The translations under genes were made by a program, and so were the position numbers. A model generated the notes under the pieces. It saw only the letters and a list, made by a program, of their open reading frames with translations. It did no database searches and was not told where the DNA came from. Below, in pieces: positions 1 through 8,874 of a DNA stretch of 64,000 bases (position 1 is its first letter; each line of letters opens with the position of its first letter). This DNA is from Thermoanaerobaculum sp964488355 (GTDB lineage Bacteria > Acidobacteriota > Thermoanaerobaculia > Thermoanaerobaculales > Thermoanaerobaculaceae), in contig CAZAUJ010000015.1 of the NCBI GenBank assembly GCA_964488355.1, forward strand, positions 1 to 64,000. Reading direction: 5' to 3'.

Positions 1-383
<383 letters not shown>

Positions 384-491
384 GAACCTGCTCGAAGCAC
401 CAGCGGAAAGCTTTCGCTTCCCTGGTGGATGCGTTATTCGTTAATCGCCGCTTTCCCTTAAGGATTGCGGCAGCACCGCACGCTCGATTTA

Positions 492-504
492 GTTTTCAAA
501 GAAC
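492..504 (-). promoter_or_regulatory. boxA-like antitermination element of the rRNA leader
   Basis: The minus strand reads GTTCTTTGAAAAC about 110 nt upstream of the 16S 5' end and just downstream of promoter P2. It resembles the rRNA boxA core (TGCTCTTTGA...) bound by NusB/S10. Position inside the leader supports the assignment, which rests on sequence similarity only. Confidence 0.6.
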
Positions 505-532
505 CCCGACTCGCCCCTCAAGGCGGACTAGT

Positions 533-561
533 AATGTAATCCCTCACCGGCTGTTTGTCAA
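533..561 (-). promoter_or_regulatory. rRNA promoter P2
   Basis: On the minus strand a perfect -35 TTGACA (556-561) is followed by a 17-nt spacer and a -10 TACATT (533-538). Start is expected near 526, giving a ~145-nt leader to the 16S 5' end. It lies directly downstream of P1, the usual tandem arrangement for rRNA operons. Confidence 0.85.
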
Positions 562-616
562 GGCCCGTTTTTCGTCCACCTTCCAAAGAGCAACCCGCTC
601 ACCGGCGGGGACGCAC

Positions 617-645
617 TTTATAAAGCACGCGGGCCTGCCTGTCAA
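617..645 (-). promoter_or_regulatory. rRNA promoter P1
   Basis: The minus strand has TTGACA (640-645), a 17-nt spacer and TATAAA (617-622), close to the sigma-70 consensus. Predicted start is near 610. The GMC oxidoreductase gene on the same strand stops only ~40 bp upstream with no terminator visible, so read-through into the rRNA operon is conceivable. The 384-682 interval holds no gene, only this leader/promoter region. Confidence 0.88.
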
Positions 646-682
646 GCCCCCCATCCAGCTCATCCCTTGCCGACCAGCAATC

Positions 683-2323
683 TCAAGAAGCGCAAAGGGT
701 TACTTCAGACGCCAATGAAGCACGGGCAGGCCGAACCCGGCGGGTGGCACCTGCCGCAGAAGGCCAAAGGGCACAGGCGTATTCCGCCAAGGTGGCGATG
801 GTGAGTGAGGGATTGACGCCCAGGTTGGCCGACACCACCGAGCCGTCCATCACGAACAGGCCCGGGTACCCATGAACCTGAAGCCCTTCATCCACCACAC
901 CCACCTCGGGGCCCTCACCAGGTGCACAGCCACCAAGGATGTGAGCGGTGGTGGGGATGTCAAAGAGGACCTCATTGAGGGCACTCTGGGGCATGCCACC
1001 TAGCTCCGCGCCCAGCTCCCGCGCCACCTGGTTGGCAATGGGAAGGTACGAGGGAACGCGAGAGGCTCCTCCTTGGCGCGCCGAGGCCAAAGTCAGTCGC
1101 CACGGAGCAAGGCGCGAGCGTCGAAGTACCAGGCGCATGGCCGTGGGTTGTGTTTGCATCACCAGCAGCACCACCGAGGACCGGGCCTTACCCCAGGGCT
1201 TACTGACCCGCAGGAAAAGCAGGGGATGGTGTGCCACCTGCCCCAACCAGCGTACCCACCGCGGCCACGAGCCGCCCCCGTCGGTCAGCAGGGTCCCCAG
1301 AAGCAACAACACGTCATTGCCCGGAGCAAACCGAACCGGCTCCATCGTGGTGGTGTCGTCCATTTCCACCGCCGAGCCGATGGCCACCCCCTGCCAGAGG
1401 TCCTCCCGGTCCGGCGCCGTCACACCTAAAAGCGCCTCGTTATTGGTGCGAACGTTAGTTCCCAACCGAGGCGAGAGCGCCGGAAGCCAGCCTCGCTGTT
1501 GGCACTCCAGCAGCAACTTGAGCGTCCCCATCACGCCGGCAGCCAAGACCACACGCCGCGCCCAAAGCCAACCGCCCACCCCCACCGTTCCGGGCCGGCG
1601 CCAGCGAAGGAGGAACCCCCCGTCTTGCTGAGGAACCAGGGCGGTGACTTCCGCCTCGGCCAGCACGTGCGCACCTGCCTGTTGTGCCAGGTGCAGGTAG
1701 TTCTTGTCGAGGGTGTTCTTAGCACCTACCCGGCAGCCAGTCATGCAGCCACCACAAAAGGTGCAGCCTACCCGCGGCGGCCCCTTACCCCCGAAATAAG
1801 GGTCTGCCACTTCCACCCCCGGCTCGCCAAAAAACACGCCCACTCGGGTGGGGCCAAAGAAGGCTTCCCTCCCCCGGCGCCGGGCCGCCCGCCGTAAAGC
1901 CTCATCGGCTGGCCCCAGGCGTGGGTTGGTGGTCGCACCCAACATGCGGAGCACCGTCGGTACGTGGCGCAAAAACTCGTGTTTTTTGGATCGCAGCGGC
2001 CCCCAGGCTGGGTCGTCCCACACCACAGGTTTTGGCTCCATCAGGGTGTTGGCATAAACCAGCGATCCGCCACCCACACCCACACCGTGCAACACCAGCA
2101 CCTGACGAAAAAGCTTGAGCGCCCAGGGCCCGTGAAAACCCAGGCCCGGCAGCCAAAAGGCCTTGGAAAGGTGCCAGTTCCGTTTGGCAAAGTCGCCGGG
2201 TTGCCAGCGGCGGCCCTTTTCCAAAACCAACACCCGGTACCCTTTTTCCGCCAGCCGCAGCGCCGCCACTGACCCGCCGAACCCGGAACCAACTACGGCC
2301 ACGTCGTAGCGCGGGCGGTCCAC
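683..2323 (-). CDS. GMC-type FAD-dependent oxidoreductase (cholesterol-oxidase-like)
   Basis: 546 aa. The N-terminus has an FAD-binding Rossmann motif (VVGSGFGGSVAALRLAEKG, about residues 10-28), followed by the GMC signature region GVGVGGGSLVYAN. A cysteine-rich insert (CTFCGGCMTGC, about residues 190-200) could hold an Fe-S cluster, as in some bacterial GMC relatives. The C-terminus has the GMC_oxred_C pattern with the near-C-terminal NPSLTI motif. It should oxidise an alcohol or sterol-like substrate with FAD; substrate unknown. The GTG start puts the Rossmann strand at the very N-terminus and is preceded by TAAAGT-N6, so it looks leaderless. Transcription runs towards the rRNA operon. Confidence 0.85.
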   Translation of the reverse strand: MDRPRYDVAVVGSGFGGSVAALRLAEKGYRVLVLEKGRRWQPGDFAKRNWHLSKAFWLPGLGFHGPWALKLFRQVLVLHGVGVGGGSLVYANTLMEPKPVVWDDPAWGPLRSKKHEFLRHVPTVLRMLGATTNPRLGPADEALRRAARRRGREAFFGPTRVGVFFGEPGVEVADPYFGGKGPPRVGCTFCGGCMTGCRVGAKNTLDKNYLHLAQQAGAHVLAEAEVTALVPQQDGGFLLRWRRPGTVGVGGWLWARRVVLAAGVMGTLKLLLECQQRGWLPALSPRLGTNVRTNNEALLGVTAPDREDLWQGVAIGSAVEMDDTTTMEPVRFAPGNDVLLLLGTLLTDGGGSWPRWVRWLGQVAHHPLLFLRVSKPWGKARSSVVLLVMQTQPTAMRLVLRRSRLAPWRLTLASARQGGASRVPSYLPIANQVARELGAELGGMPQSALNEVLFDIPTTAHILGGCAPGEGPEVGVVDEGLQVHGYPGLFVMDGSVVSANLGVNPSLTIATLAEYACALWPSAAGATRRVRPARASLASEVTLCAS

Positions 2324-2329
2324 CCGGTT

Positions 2330-2335
2330 ACTTTA
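2330..2335 (-). promoter_or_regulatory. -10 element for a leaderless start (GMC gene)
   Basis: The minus strand reads TAAAGT, then six bases (AACCGG), then the GTG start at 2323. No Shine-Dalgarno and no convincing -35 are present. The same TANNNT-N6-start geometry recurs before other genes in the window. Confidence 0.6.
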
Positions 2336-2379
2336 GCGCTTTTTCACCGCTGGAGAAGCGGTATCTATGGTGACCCGCG

Positions 2380-2410
2380 TTGACACCGCAACCTTCAACG
2401 CCGCTACACT
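2380..2410 (+). promoter_or_regulatory. Sigma-70-like promoter of the secreted unknown at 2440
   Basis: TTGACA at 2380-2385 and TACACT at 2405-2410, spacer 19 (GCTACA at 2403 would give 17). Start near 2417 leaves a ~23-nt leader containing a GGAGGTG ribosome-binding site at 2430-2436. Confidence 0.65.
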
Positions 2411-2439
2411 GGCCGGCGTACGACGCAACGGAGGTGTGC

Positions 2440-3036
2440 ATGGGTAAAACCGCTTTCCCTCTTGCCTTGCTTCTTTTGGCCAGCCTGCCATCCTGGCACC
2501 CCGACACGGGCCAAGCCCCACAGGAGGAGGCGCGACCCGCACCGGTGTACGTGGTCAACCAACCGGAAATGGTGCGCGTGCGCGGTGAGGTGAGACTTGT
2601 TGAGCCGATCACCGGCGAGGTTTCCGTGAAAGGCCCCATCCCCCAAGGCCAGGCCGTAATCCTCCGGGACCTGGAGGTCGGGCCGGTGAGCAAGAAAGAG
2701 TACCTGCGCCTAGAAAAGGGAGGCACCGTATCTGCCGAAGGCTTCACCACTATGGTGGTGTCGTTGGCCGGCATGCAGCGGGTCTCTCCCACGAAAGGCG
2801 GCGAGGTGGGGGCGATCCTCTTGCCTGCCGAGGACCTCCCCTTGCGAGCCTGGGAGGAGCACGGGCAGAAGCTCTTCGCTCTGGAAACCCACGCCCGCTC
2901 CGAGCCCAACGCCCTCCCCTACTTCGCCTCCGAGCCGCTGCGCGCTGTCGTGGCTTTCCCTCGTTACCGCGTCCTGCTCTACAACGAGTCCGACCGCACC
3001 GTTTCGGTGACCCTCTACATTTATCTCACCAATTGA
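2440..3036 (+). CDS. Secreted protein of unknown function
   Basis: 198 aa, not recognised. Residues 1-25 form a signal peptide (hydrophobic core FPLALLLLASLPS), followed by a Pro/Glu-rich stretch and a beta-rich body containing short repeats of Val-Xaa-Val type. ATG at 2440 is chosen because GGAGGTG lies just upstream and the signal peptide then starts correctly; upstream in-frame codons overlap the promoter. It is transcribed alone, divergent from the GMC oxidoreductase gene. Export to the periplasm or surface is inferred. Confidence 0.75.
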   Translation: MGKTAFPLALLLLASLPSWHPDTGQAPQEEARPAPVYVVNQPEMVRVRGEVRLVEPITGEVSVKGPIPQGQAVILRDLEVGPVSKKEYLRLEKGGTVSAEGFTTMVVSLAGMQRVSPTKGGEVGAILLPAEDLPLRAWEEHGQKLFALETHARSEPNALPYFASEPLRAVVAFPRYRVLLYNESDRTVSVTLYIYLTN

Positions 3037-3094
3037 CCCATGCCTTGGGCCACCCGAGCGGGTCGGTGCCGTTAGACTTACCCAGGGGGTGACG

Positions 3095-3211
3095 ATGCAC
3101 GTGGTGCTTTTTTGGGGCTTGGTATTGGTGGTGCTGCCGCTGGCACTGGCTTGGTGGTGGGACAATCGAAGCCGTCGGCGCGCCGGGGATGGTCACGGTG
3201 GCGACTCATGA
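3095..3211 (+). CDS. 38-residue single-span membrane microprotein heading an ABC operon
   Basis: A short reading frame with ATG at 3095 preceded by AGGGGGTGA, ending TGA at 3209-3211. The product has one hydrophobic segment (LFWGLVLVVLPLALAWWW, residues 5-22) followed by a basic tail (DNRSRRRAGDGHG). Its stop overlaps the ATG of the downstream permease (ATGA at 3208-3211), so the two are probably translationally coupled. Predicted topology is an N-terminal span with a cytoplasmic positive tail. A regulatory or assembly role for the ABC complex is a guess from position only. Confidence 0.6.
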   Translation: MHVVLFWGLVLVVLPLALAWWWDNRSRRRAGDGHGGDS

Positions 3212-4566
3212 GCCTGCGGCAGCGCCTCGCCCCTGAGGCCGTTCCTGCGAGAAACGCCCACCCCCACGCCAGTCCCAAACTCGCGAGCTCCTGGCGTGTG
3301 CTGGCAAGCGCCGCGCGAATTGCTTGGCGCCACATGGTGGCTAGCCCGCGTACCGTGGCCCTTGCCCTTGCCGGCGTGGCCATCGGCGTGGCGGTGTTCA
3401 TCTTTACCGTGTCGCTGATGGACGGCTTGGTGGAGTTCTTCACCCAACGGATCCTACGGATTGCGCCCACCCTCACCGTGCTGCCGGAAAGGCTCGAGGT
3501 GCGCACCCGCCGGGAAGCGCTGGCTCGTTGGCAACCGGAGGAGGTACTGCTGCTTTCCCGTCCGCCGGTGCCGGACGAGAGGCTGACTCTGCGCGGAGCC
3601 CCGGCATTGGCACAGCAGCTTCGGTCCTTCCCGGGCGTGCGGGGCGTGGCCCTGGCTGTTCCCACCGCGGGGGTTTTGGCCTTTGGCACCGCGGAAGAAG
3701 CGGCCACGCTGCTCGGCATGCAGCCGTCGGAGGAAGCCGAGGTGACAGAGTTGTCCCGGTTTGTGGTGGCGGGCTGGTGGAGCGACCTGTCAGCTTTTGC
3801 CAACGGCGTGGTGCTCGGCTACAAGCTGGCTCAGCGACTGGGCGTGCAGGTGGGCGACCGGCTGGTGGCCACTGGCGAGTCAGGGGTGCAGCGGGAACTG
3901 GAAGTCGTGGGCTTGCTGGCGGTGGGGTTGGGTAGCTGGGACGAGAGCACGGCCGTGGTCAACCTTCCCGTTGCCCAAGGACTGGCGGGCTGGGCGGCGG
4001 ATGAGGCAGGGGAAGTTCGCCTGCGCACCTCGCTGGCCGATGTGACTGTGCTCAAGGAGAAGCTGGAAGCGCTCATCGGCCACCGGGTGGAGACCTGGCA
4101 GGAGGCCAACCAGGCTGCCTTCCAGCTTTTCCGCACCATCGGCCTGACCACCTACCTACTCACCGGGTTCGTGTTGGTGGTAGCGGGCTTTGGAATCAGC
4201 AACAAGCTGGGAACCATCATTTTGGACAAGGAGCCGGAAATTGCCATCATGCGGGCCTACGGCTTCTCCAAAACCGTAGTGCGCACCGTGTTCCTAATCC
4301 AGGGCGTTCTTCTGGGCGCTGGTGGTGCCCTGCTGGGCTGCCTTGGGGCTTGGGCTGCCGTGAGTTACTTTCGAGCCCATCCCATTCGCTTCGCACCGCG
4401 GGATCAAGCGGTCCTTGCATACACCGAACTATACCTGGCAAACAAGCCGGGCTATTACCTCTTTGTCGGGGCCGCGGCGGTGCTTATCGCTTTGGTAGCA
4501 TCCCTTTTGAGCGTTCGCCGCGCAGCACGCGTTTTGCCGGTAGAGGTGCTCCGTGGTCGAGCCTGA
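3208..4566 (+). CDS. ABC transporter permease, FtsX/LolE-like
   Basis: 452 aa from ATG 3208. Typical MacB/LolE topology: one transmembrane helix near the N-terminus (about residues 48-72), a large periplasmic domain, then three helices (about 305-335, 355-385, 415-440) ending in the FtsX-type tail RRAARVLPVEVLRG. A longer TTG-initiated form from 3112 would overlap the microprotein and has no ribosome-binding site. It begins a tightly overlapping four-gene set (permease, ATPase, membrane-fusion protein, second permease). Known relatives move lipoproteins, peptides or macrolides from the inner membrane outwards using a periplasmic mechanotransmission domain; the substrate here is unknown. Confidence 0.85.
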   Translation: MSLRQRLAPEAVPARNAHPHASPKLASSWRVLASAARIAWRHMVASPRTVALALAGVAIGVAVFIFTVSLMDGLVEFFTQRILRIAPTLTVLPERLEVRTRREALARWQPEEVLLLSRPPVPDERLTLRGAPALAQQLRSFPGVRGVALAVPTAGVLAFGTAEEAATLLGMQPSEEAEVTELSRFVVAGWWSDLSAFANGVVLGYKLAQRLGVQVGDRLVATGESGVQRELEVVGLLAVGLGSWDESTAVVNLPVAQGLAGWAADEAGEVRLRTSLADVTVLKEKLEALIGHRVETWQEANQAAFQLFRTIGLTTYLLTGFVLVVAGFGISNKLGTIILDKEPEIAIMRAYGFSKTVVRTVFLIQGVLLGAGGALLGCLGAWAAVSYFRAHPIRFAPRDQAVLAYTELYLANKPGYYLFVGAAAVLIALVASLLSVRRAARVLPVEVLRGRA

Positions 4567-5314
4567 AGGGGTCGGCAGTCAAAAGCTTCAGCCCCCGGCA
4601 TTGGAAGCCATGGCCGTTTCCCGGCGCTTGGGCACGGGCGCCAGCGCGCGGGATGTCCTGCGCCACGTGAGCTTGGCTTTGGAGGAGGGCGAGTTCGCCG
4701 CCCTCACCGGACCATCCGGATCGGGAAAGTCCACGCTGCTTTACATCTTGGGCGGTTTGGACCGGCCCGACGCGGGCGAGGTGCGGGTGGCGGGTATTAG
4801 CCTCTCGGGCGTCAGCGATGACGAGCTGGCGCGTCTGCGCAACCGCACCATAGGCTTTGTTTACCAGTTTCACTTCTTGCTTCCCGAGTTTTCCGCCTTG
4901 GAGAACGTGCTCATGCCCCTCTGGGCGCGCGGTGGCGGGAGGAGCCGAGAAGACCAGGAGTGGGCTAGGGAGTTACTGGTGCAGGTGGGGCTCTCGCACA
5001 AGTTCCATAGTTTGCCGCGGGAGCTTTCTGGCGGCGAGCAGCAGCGGGTGGCTATTGCCCGCGCGCTGGTGAACCGCCCCAAGGTGGTTTTGGCGGACGA
5101 GCCCACGGGAAACCTCGATTCCCGCAATGCCGCCGCCGTCTATGACCTCTTCCGCACGCTGCACCAAAACCTGCGGCAGACCATTCTGGTGGTGACGCAC
5201 GATCCCCTTTGGGCTGCAGCCTCGGACCGGGTCTTGCAACTTCTGGACGGGCAGATCGTAGCCGACGAGAGGCGAGGGTCTGATCCCAATCTTTCTTTCG
5301 GGAGCTCATCATGA
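4553..5314 (+). CDS. ABC transporter ATP-binding protein, LolD/MacB-NBD type
   Basis: 253 aa. Walker A GPSGSGKST, signature LSGGEQQR, Walker B VVLADEPTGNLDS, and switch His in VVTHD. This is the MacB/LolD/FtsE class of ATPase that partners FtsX-type permeases. GTG at 4553 overlaps the previous gene by 14 nt with GAGGTG upstream; an ATG at 4610 would also keep the whole NBD. Its stop overlaps the next ATG (ATGA at 5311). It probably energises both permeases of the operon. Confidence 0.93.
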   Translation: MVEPEGVGSQKLQPPALEAMAVSRRLGTGASARDVLRHVSLALEEGEFAALTGPSGSGKSTLLYILGGLDRPDAGEVRVAGISLSGVSDDELARLRNRTIGFVYQFHFLLPEFSALENVLMPLWARGGGRSREDQEWARELLVQVGLSHKFHSLPRELSGGEQQRVAIARALVNRPKVVLADEPTGNLDSRNAAAVYDLFRTLHQNLRQTILVVTHDPLWAAASDRVLQLLDGQIVADERRGSDPNLSFGSSS

Positions 5315-6366
5315 AGCGCTGGCCGATTTGGTTACTCCTGTTGAGCATCACCGGCGTGGTGTTCGCCAACCTCTTTTGGACCCGTTGGCGAGGCCAACCC
5401 GTAGAGCTCACCCGGGTCACGAAAGGCCGGCTGGTGGAGGCCATCTACGCCACCGGTCGGGTGGACACCGACAGCCGAGCCACCGTGCGAGCACGACGCC
5501 GTGGGCCTTTGCAGCGGCTGCTGGTGGGTCCAGGGGCTCCCGTAGCGGTCGGGCAGCTGGTGGCGGTGCAGGACACCACCGAGGCACAACTGGAGGTGGA
5601 ACGTGCCCGCAAGGACCAGGAAGCGCTGCGGGCGGCCGCCGCCGAGGCGGAGGACGCGGCAAGGAGAAGCGAAGAGCTTTTCCACGCCGGGTTGTTGCCG
5701 GAGCAAGAGTGGGTCAAGCAAAGGGAGCGGGCGGCCGAGCTGCGGCAACGTCTGGCCAGCCAAACCGCCTCCGTTGCCATAGCCGAAGAGCAGCTACGCT
5801 GGTTCTCCCTCCACTCGCCCCTTACGGGTACCGTCAGCCAGCTGCACCGCCGCCAGGGCGACCTGCTGGTAGAGGGGGACGAGGTGCTCACGGTGGTGGA
5901 CCTGTCCAGCGCCTACCTGCGGGTGGCGGTGGATGAGCGGGACTTGGGCAAGGTGCGCCTAGGGCAAGAAGCGCGCATGCTGTTCGATGCCCTTCCCCAA
6001 CAACCCATGCTAGGCCGCGTTTGGCGCATTGTGCCCACGGTGGACCGACTCACCAAATCGGCCGACGTGCTGGTGGAGCTACCCGCATCCCACCCCCCTT
6101 TGCAGCTGGACATGACCGCCACGGTCAACATCATTACCCAGGTGGTGGAGGACACGCTGCTCGTGCCTCGCAGTGCCTTGCAGGGGGTGGGCACGGAACG
6201 CATAGCCTTCAGGGTGGATGACGCCAGCCGGTTGCGCGCCGTGACCCTGCGGGTTGGTGCCTGCGACCAGGACCGCTGCCAGGTGCTGTCCGGCTTGGCT
6301 GCCGGGGAGCAGGTGGTCAGTGAGGCTTCCGGCTTGAAATCCGGCATGCGGGTGCGGGTGCGGTGA
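5311..6366 (+). CDS. Periplasmic adaptor (membrane-fusion) protein, HlyD/MacA-like
   Basis: 351 aa. N-terminal membrane anchor (residues 5-21), then a biotinyl/lipoyl half-motif, a coiled-coil hairpin rich in Glu/Ala/Arg (about residues 85-150), the second lipoyl half (SPLTGTVSQL), and beta-barrel and membrane-proximal domains. Adaptors of this family bridge an inner-membrane ABC transporter and an outer-membrane channel; no TolC-like gene is in the window. It starts with an ATGA overlap and ends overlapping the GTG of the next permease. Confidence 0.88.
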   Translation: MKRWPIWLLLLSITGVVFANLFWTRWRGQPVELTRVTKGRLVEAIYATGRVDTDSRATVRARRRGPLQRLLVGPGAPVAVGQLVAVQDTTEAQLEVERARKDQEALRAAAAEAEDAARRSEELFHAGLLPEQEWVKQRERAAELRQRLASQTASVAIAEEQLRWFSLHSPLTGTVSQLHRRQGDLLVEGDEVLTVVDLSSAYLRVAVDERDLGKVRLGQEARMLFDALPQQPMLGRVWRIVPTVDRLTKSADVLVELPASHPPLQLDMTATVNIITQVVEDTLLVPRSALQGVGTERIAFRVDDASRLRAVTLRVGACDQDRCQVLSGLAAGEQVVSEASGLKSGMRVRVR

Positions 6367-7616
6367 GGAACCTCTTCCGGCTGGCCGAAGCTCAACTGCG
6401 GGGGCGCCCCCGGCAGACGCTCTTGGCTCTCGTTTCCGTAAGCGTGGGCTCGGCTATGCTGATCGTCACCCTATCGCTTACCACCGGCCTTTCCCAGGAT
6501 TTTGTCTCCAAGGCGCTGGAAACCTCGCCCCACCTGGAGGTGCTCCCCCGGCGCCCAGAGGGCTGGCGCGCGGAGGCGCTGGGTCAGCCCCAGGAGCTGG
6601 TTCTGCTGCGGCGGCATCACGTGCCCGACGAAAAACGCAGTGTCAAGCCGCTGGCTGGCGTGCTGGCGCAGGTGCGCAGTCTCTCCGGCGTGCTCTTGGC
6701 CACACCGGCGGTGGAGGCACAGGCCGTGCTCTTTTATGGCACCGTGCGACGACCGGTGCTGCTTTCGGGCGTGATACCCGCAGACGAGGCGGCCATCACC
6801 GTCCTGGACGAGCGGCTCGTCGCCGGCAGCTGGGAACAGTTAGAGACCGTGAGAGACGGGGCAATCCTGGGCAGCGGGCTAGCCAGGGCCCTAGGTGTTC
6901 CCCTAGGCGGTACCCTGCGAGCGCTGGGTTCCCGGGGAGCGGAGGTTTCCCTGCGGGTGGTGGGGGTGGTGCAGACAGGCCTCGCCACCGTGGATAAAAC
7001 CCTTGCTCTGGTGCACTTGGATCGTGCCCAAGTGCTGGCCGGCCTTGCCTCCGACCAAGCCACCAAGGTTCGGGTGTTGCTAGCAGACCCCTGGGAAGCG
7101 GAGCGGGCGGCACAGCAGCTGCAAATTCGGCTGGGGTACGTTTGCCAATCCTGGTTGGCCCGCTCGGCAGCGCAAATCGAATCCTTTGACCGACAAAACC
7201 TCATCACCCGGGTACTGGTTTTCTTCACCATGCTGGTGGCGGGCTTCGGCGTGGCCAACGTGCTCGTCCAGCTGGTAGCGCAGAAGCGGCGGGACATCGC
7301 CATCCTGCGGGCCTGCGGCTTTTCTCGCCAGGACATCGGGCGCATCTTTCTCCTCCAAGGGCTGCTTTTGGGCTTGCTGGGGAGCGTGGTGGGATGGCTT
7401 GGAGGGGCCGTGCTCATTCGCCTGGTGGCCGCGCTGCCCGTGGACTTCGGCGAGGAAGCGCTCTTGCGCAACCAGCACCTGCGCATGGCCAACGAGCCCT
7501 GGTTTTACGCGCTGGCCCTGGGCCTGTCCTTAGCGGTTTGTGCCCTAGCCTCCCTTTCCCCAGCCCGCCGCGCCACCTCGGTGCTGCCCACCGAAATCCT
7601 CCGCGGCGAGCACTAG
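6363..7616 (+). CDS. ABC transporter permease, FtsX/LolC-like (second permease of the operon)
   Basis: 417 aa starting GTG at 6363 (GTGA overlap). Topology is the 1+3 helix pattern of FtsX/MacB permeases: N-terminal helix (about residues 20-42), periplasmic domain, three C-terminal helices, and the tail PARRATSVLPTEILRGEH. It is clearly homologous to the permease at 3208 in both the VLPERLEV/VLPRRPEG region and the C-terminus, so the two probably arose by duplication and form a heterodimer, as LolC and LolE do. It is the last gene of the operon and converges on the minus-strand MacAB-like operon. Confidence 0.85.
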   Translation: MRNLFRLAEAQLRGRPRQTLLALVSVSVGSAMLIVTLSLTTGLSQDFVSKALETSPHLEVLPRRPEGWRAEALGQPQELVLLRRHHVPDEKRSVKPLAGVLAQVRSLSGVLLATPAVEAQAVLFYGTVRRPVLLSGVIPADEAAITVLDERLVAGSWEQLETVRDGAILGSGLARALGVPLGGTLRALGSRGAEVSLRVVGVVQTGLATVDKTLALVHLDRAQVLAGLASDQATKVRVLLADPWEAERAAQQLQIRLGYVCQSWLARSAAQIESFDRQNLITRVLVFFTMLVAGFGVANVLVQLVAQKRRDIAILRACGFSRQDIGRIFLLQGLLLGLLGSVVGWLGGAVLIRLVAALPVDFGEEALLRNQHLRMANEPWFYALALGLSLAVCALASLSPARRATSVLPTEILRGEH

Positions 7617-7668
7617 CCCGTCCGCCTGAGCACTGGAGCCGGTTTCGGTCCCCTGGCCGGCCAATGCC

Positions 7669-8874
7669 TTACTCCTCCCGTAGGGCTTCCACCGGGTCTA
7701 CCTGCGCCGCGCGCCGCGCCGGCAACACACCGGCGGCCAAACCCACCGCCAGGCTTACTGCCAGCGCCGCCACCACCGCCTTGGCGGGCGTGGCAAAGGG
7801 AAAACCCGGCAGCAGCGTCCGCAGCAAGCTACCCAGGGCAAAGCTGGCTGCCAAACCCGAAAGCCCGCCCAGAAAGGCCAGCAGCGCCGACTCCAAGAGA
7901 AAAAGGGCCACCACCCTTTCCCTTTCCACACCCAGCGCTCGCAAGAGCCCGATTTCGGCCGTGCGCTCGCGCACCGCAATCCACATCACCGTGAGGATGC
8001 CCATGGCTGCCACAAGCAAAGAGATGCCCCCAATGCCGGAAACAGCCACCGTCACCACATCCATCACCCGGCCTAGGGTATCCAGCATCTCGTTTTGCGT
8101 GGTTACCGTGAAGTCCTCCTGCCCTCGGTGCCGCTCCTGCAAAAGCGCCTTCACCCCCGCCACCACCTGGGGAATGGCGGCCGCCGAGCGGGCGGAGATG
8201 TCGATTTCCGTAAGCTCGGCCACGCGGAACAAGGCCATAGCCGAGGCTACGGGGACGTAGCAGGCGTCGTCCAAATCGAAGCCCAAAAAATGGCCCTTCG
8301 CTTTCATCACGCCGATGACGAGAAAAGGCCGCCCACCAATCCGCACGCGCTCACCCAAAGCTTGCCGCGAGCCGAAAAGCTCGCCGGCTAGCTTGGGTCC
8401 CAAAACCGCCACCGAAGCTTGGCGGGAAAGCTCCAGGGGCGGCAAGAAGCTGCCCTGGGCCACCCCGAAACGCCACACCGCCACCGCCTCGTGGCTCGCC
8501 CCGTAAACAAACACGCTGCGGCCCCGGTTGCCCGCCTCCACCCTGGCCTGCCCCACCACCACCGGGGTGAGGCGCTCCACCCCCGGGATCCGGCGCAGGG
8601 CCTGCGCGTCCTCGAGGGTGAGCTTCTGCGTGCCACCGCCAAAAACCCCCGGCAAGCCGAAGGTCCTCACCTTCCCCGGGTTGACGGCCAGAAGGTTGGT
8701 GCCGAACTGGGTGAACTGGGAAAGGATAAAAAGGCGCGTGCCCTCCCCAAGAGAGGTGAGGGCCGTAACCGCCAACACACCCACCGCCACGCCTAAGGCG
8801 GAAAGGCCGGTGCGCAGGGGATGGGCGCGCAAAGCCCCCCACGCAAAGCGCAGCAAGGCCATAAAACCCATCAC
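7669..8874 (-). CDS. ABC transporter permease, MacB-type (downstream copy)
   Basis: About 401 aa; starts at GTG 8874 or ATG 8871, overlapping the upstream permease stop (GTGA). N-terminal helix (RTGLSALGVAVGVLAVTALT), MacB_PCD periplasmic domain, three C-terminal helices and the tail PARRAAQVDPVEALREE, typical of MacB permeases. The strong similarity to the adjacent permease at 8871-10070 suggests tandem duplication and heterodimerisation. It is last in the minus-strand operon adaptor-ATPase-permease-permease. Confidence 0.88.
   Translation of the reverse strand: MMGFMALLRFAWGALRAHPLRTGLSALGVAVGVLAVTALTSLGEGTRLFILSQFTQFGTNLLAVNPGKVRTFGLPGVFGGGTQKLTLEDAQALRRIPGVERLTPVVVGQARVEAGNRGRSVFVYGASHEAVAVWRFGVAQGSFLPPLELSRQASVAVLGPKLAGELFGSRQALGERVRIGGRPFLVIGVMKAKGHFLGFDLDDACYVPVASAMALFRVAELTEIDISARSAAAIPQVVAGVKALLQERHRGQEDFTVTTQNEMLDTLGRVMDVVTVAVSGIGGISLLVAAMGILTVMWIAVRERTAEIGLLRALGVERERVVALFLLESALLAFLGGLSGLAASFALGSLLRTLLPGFPFATPAKAVVAALAVSLAVGLAAGVLPARRAAQVDPVEALREE

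Noticed and set aside
384..682. Protein-coding frame in the rRNA leader
   Set aside because: Frames there overlap consensus rRNA promoters and boxA and have no ribosome-binding site.
7617..7668. Bidirectional terminator between the convergent ABC operons
   Set aside because: Only weak partial pairing (GGCCGGCC) and no T-run on either strand.
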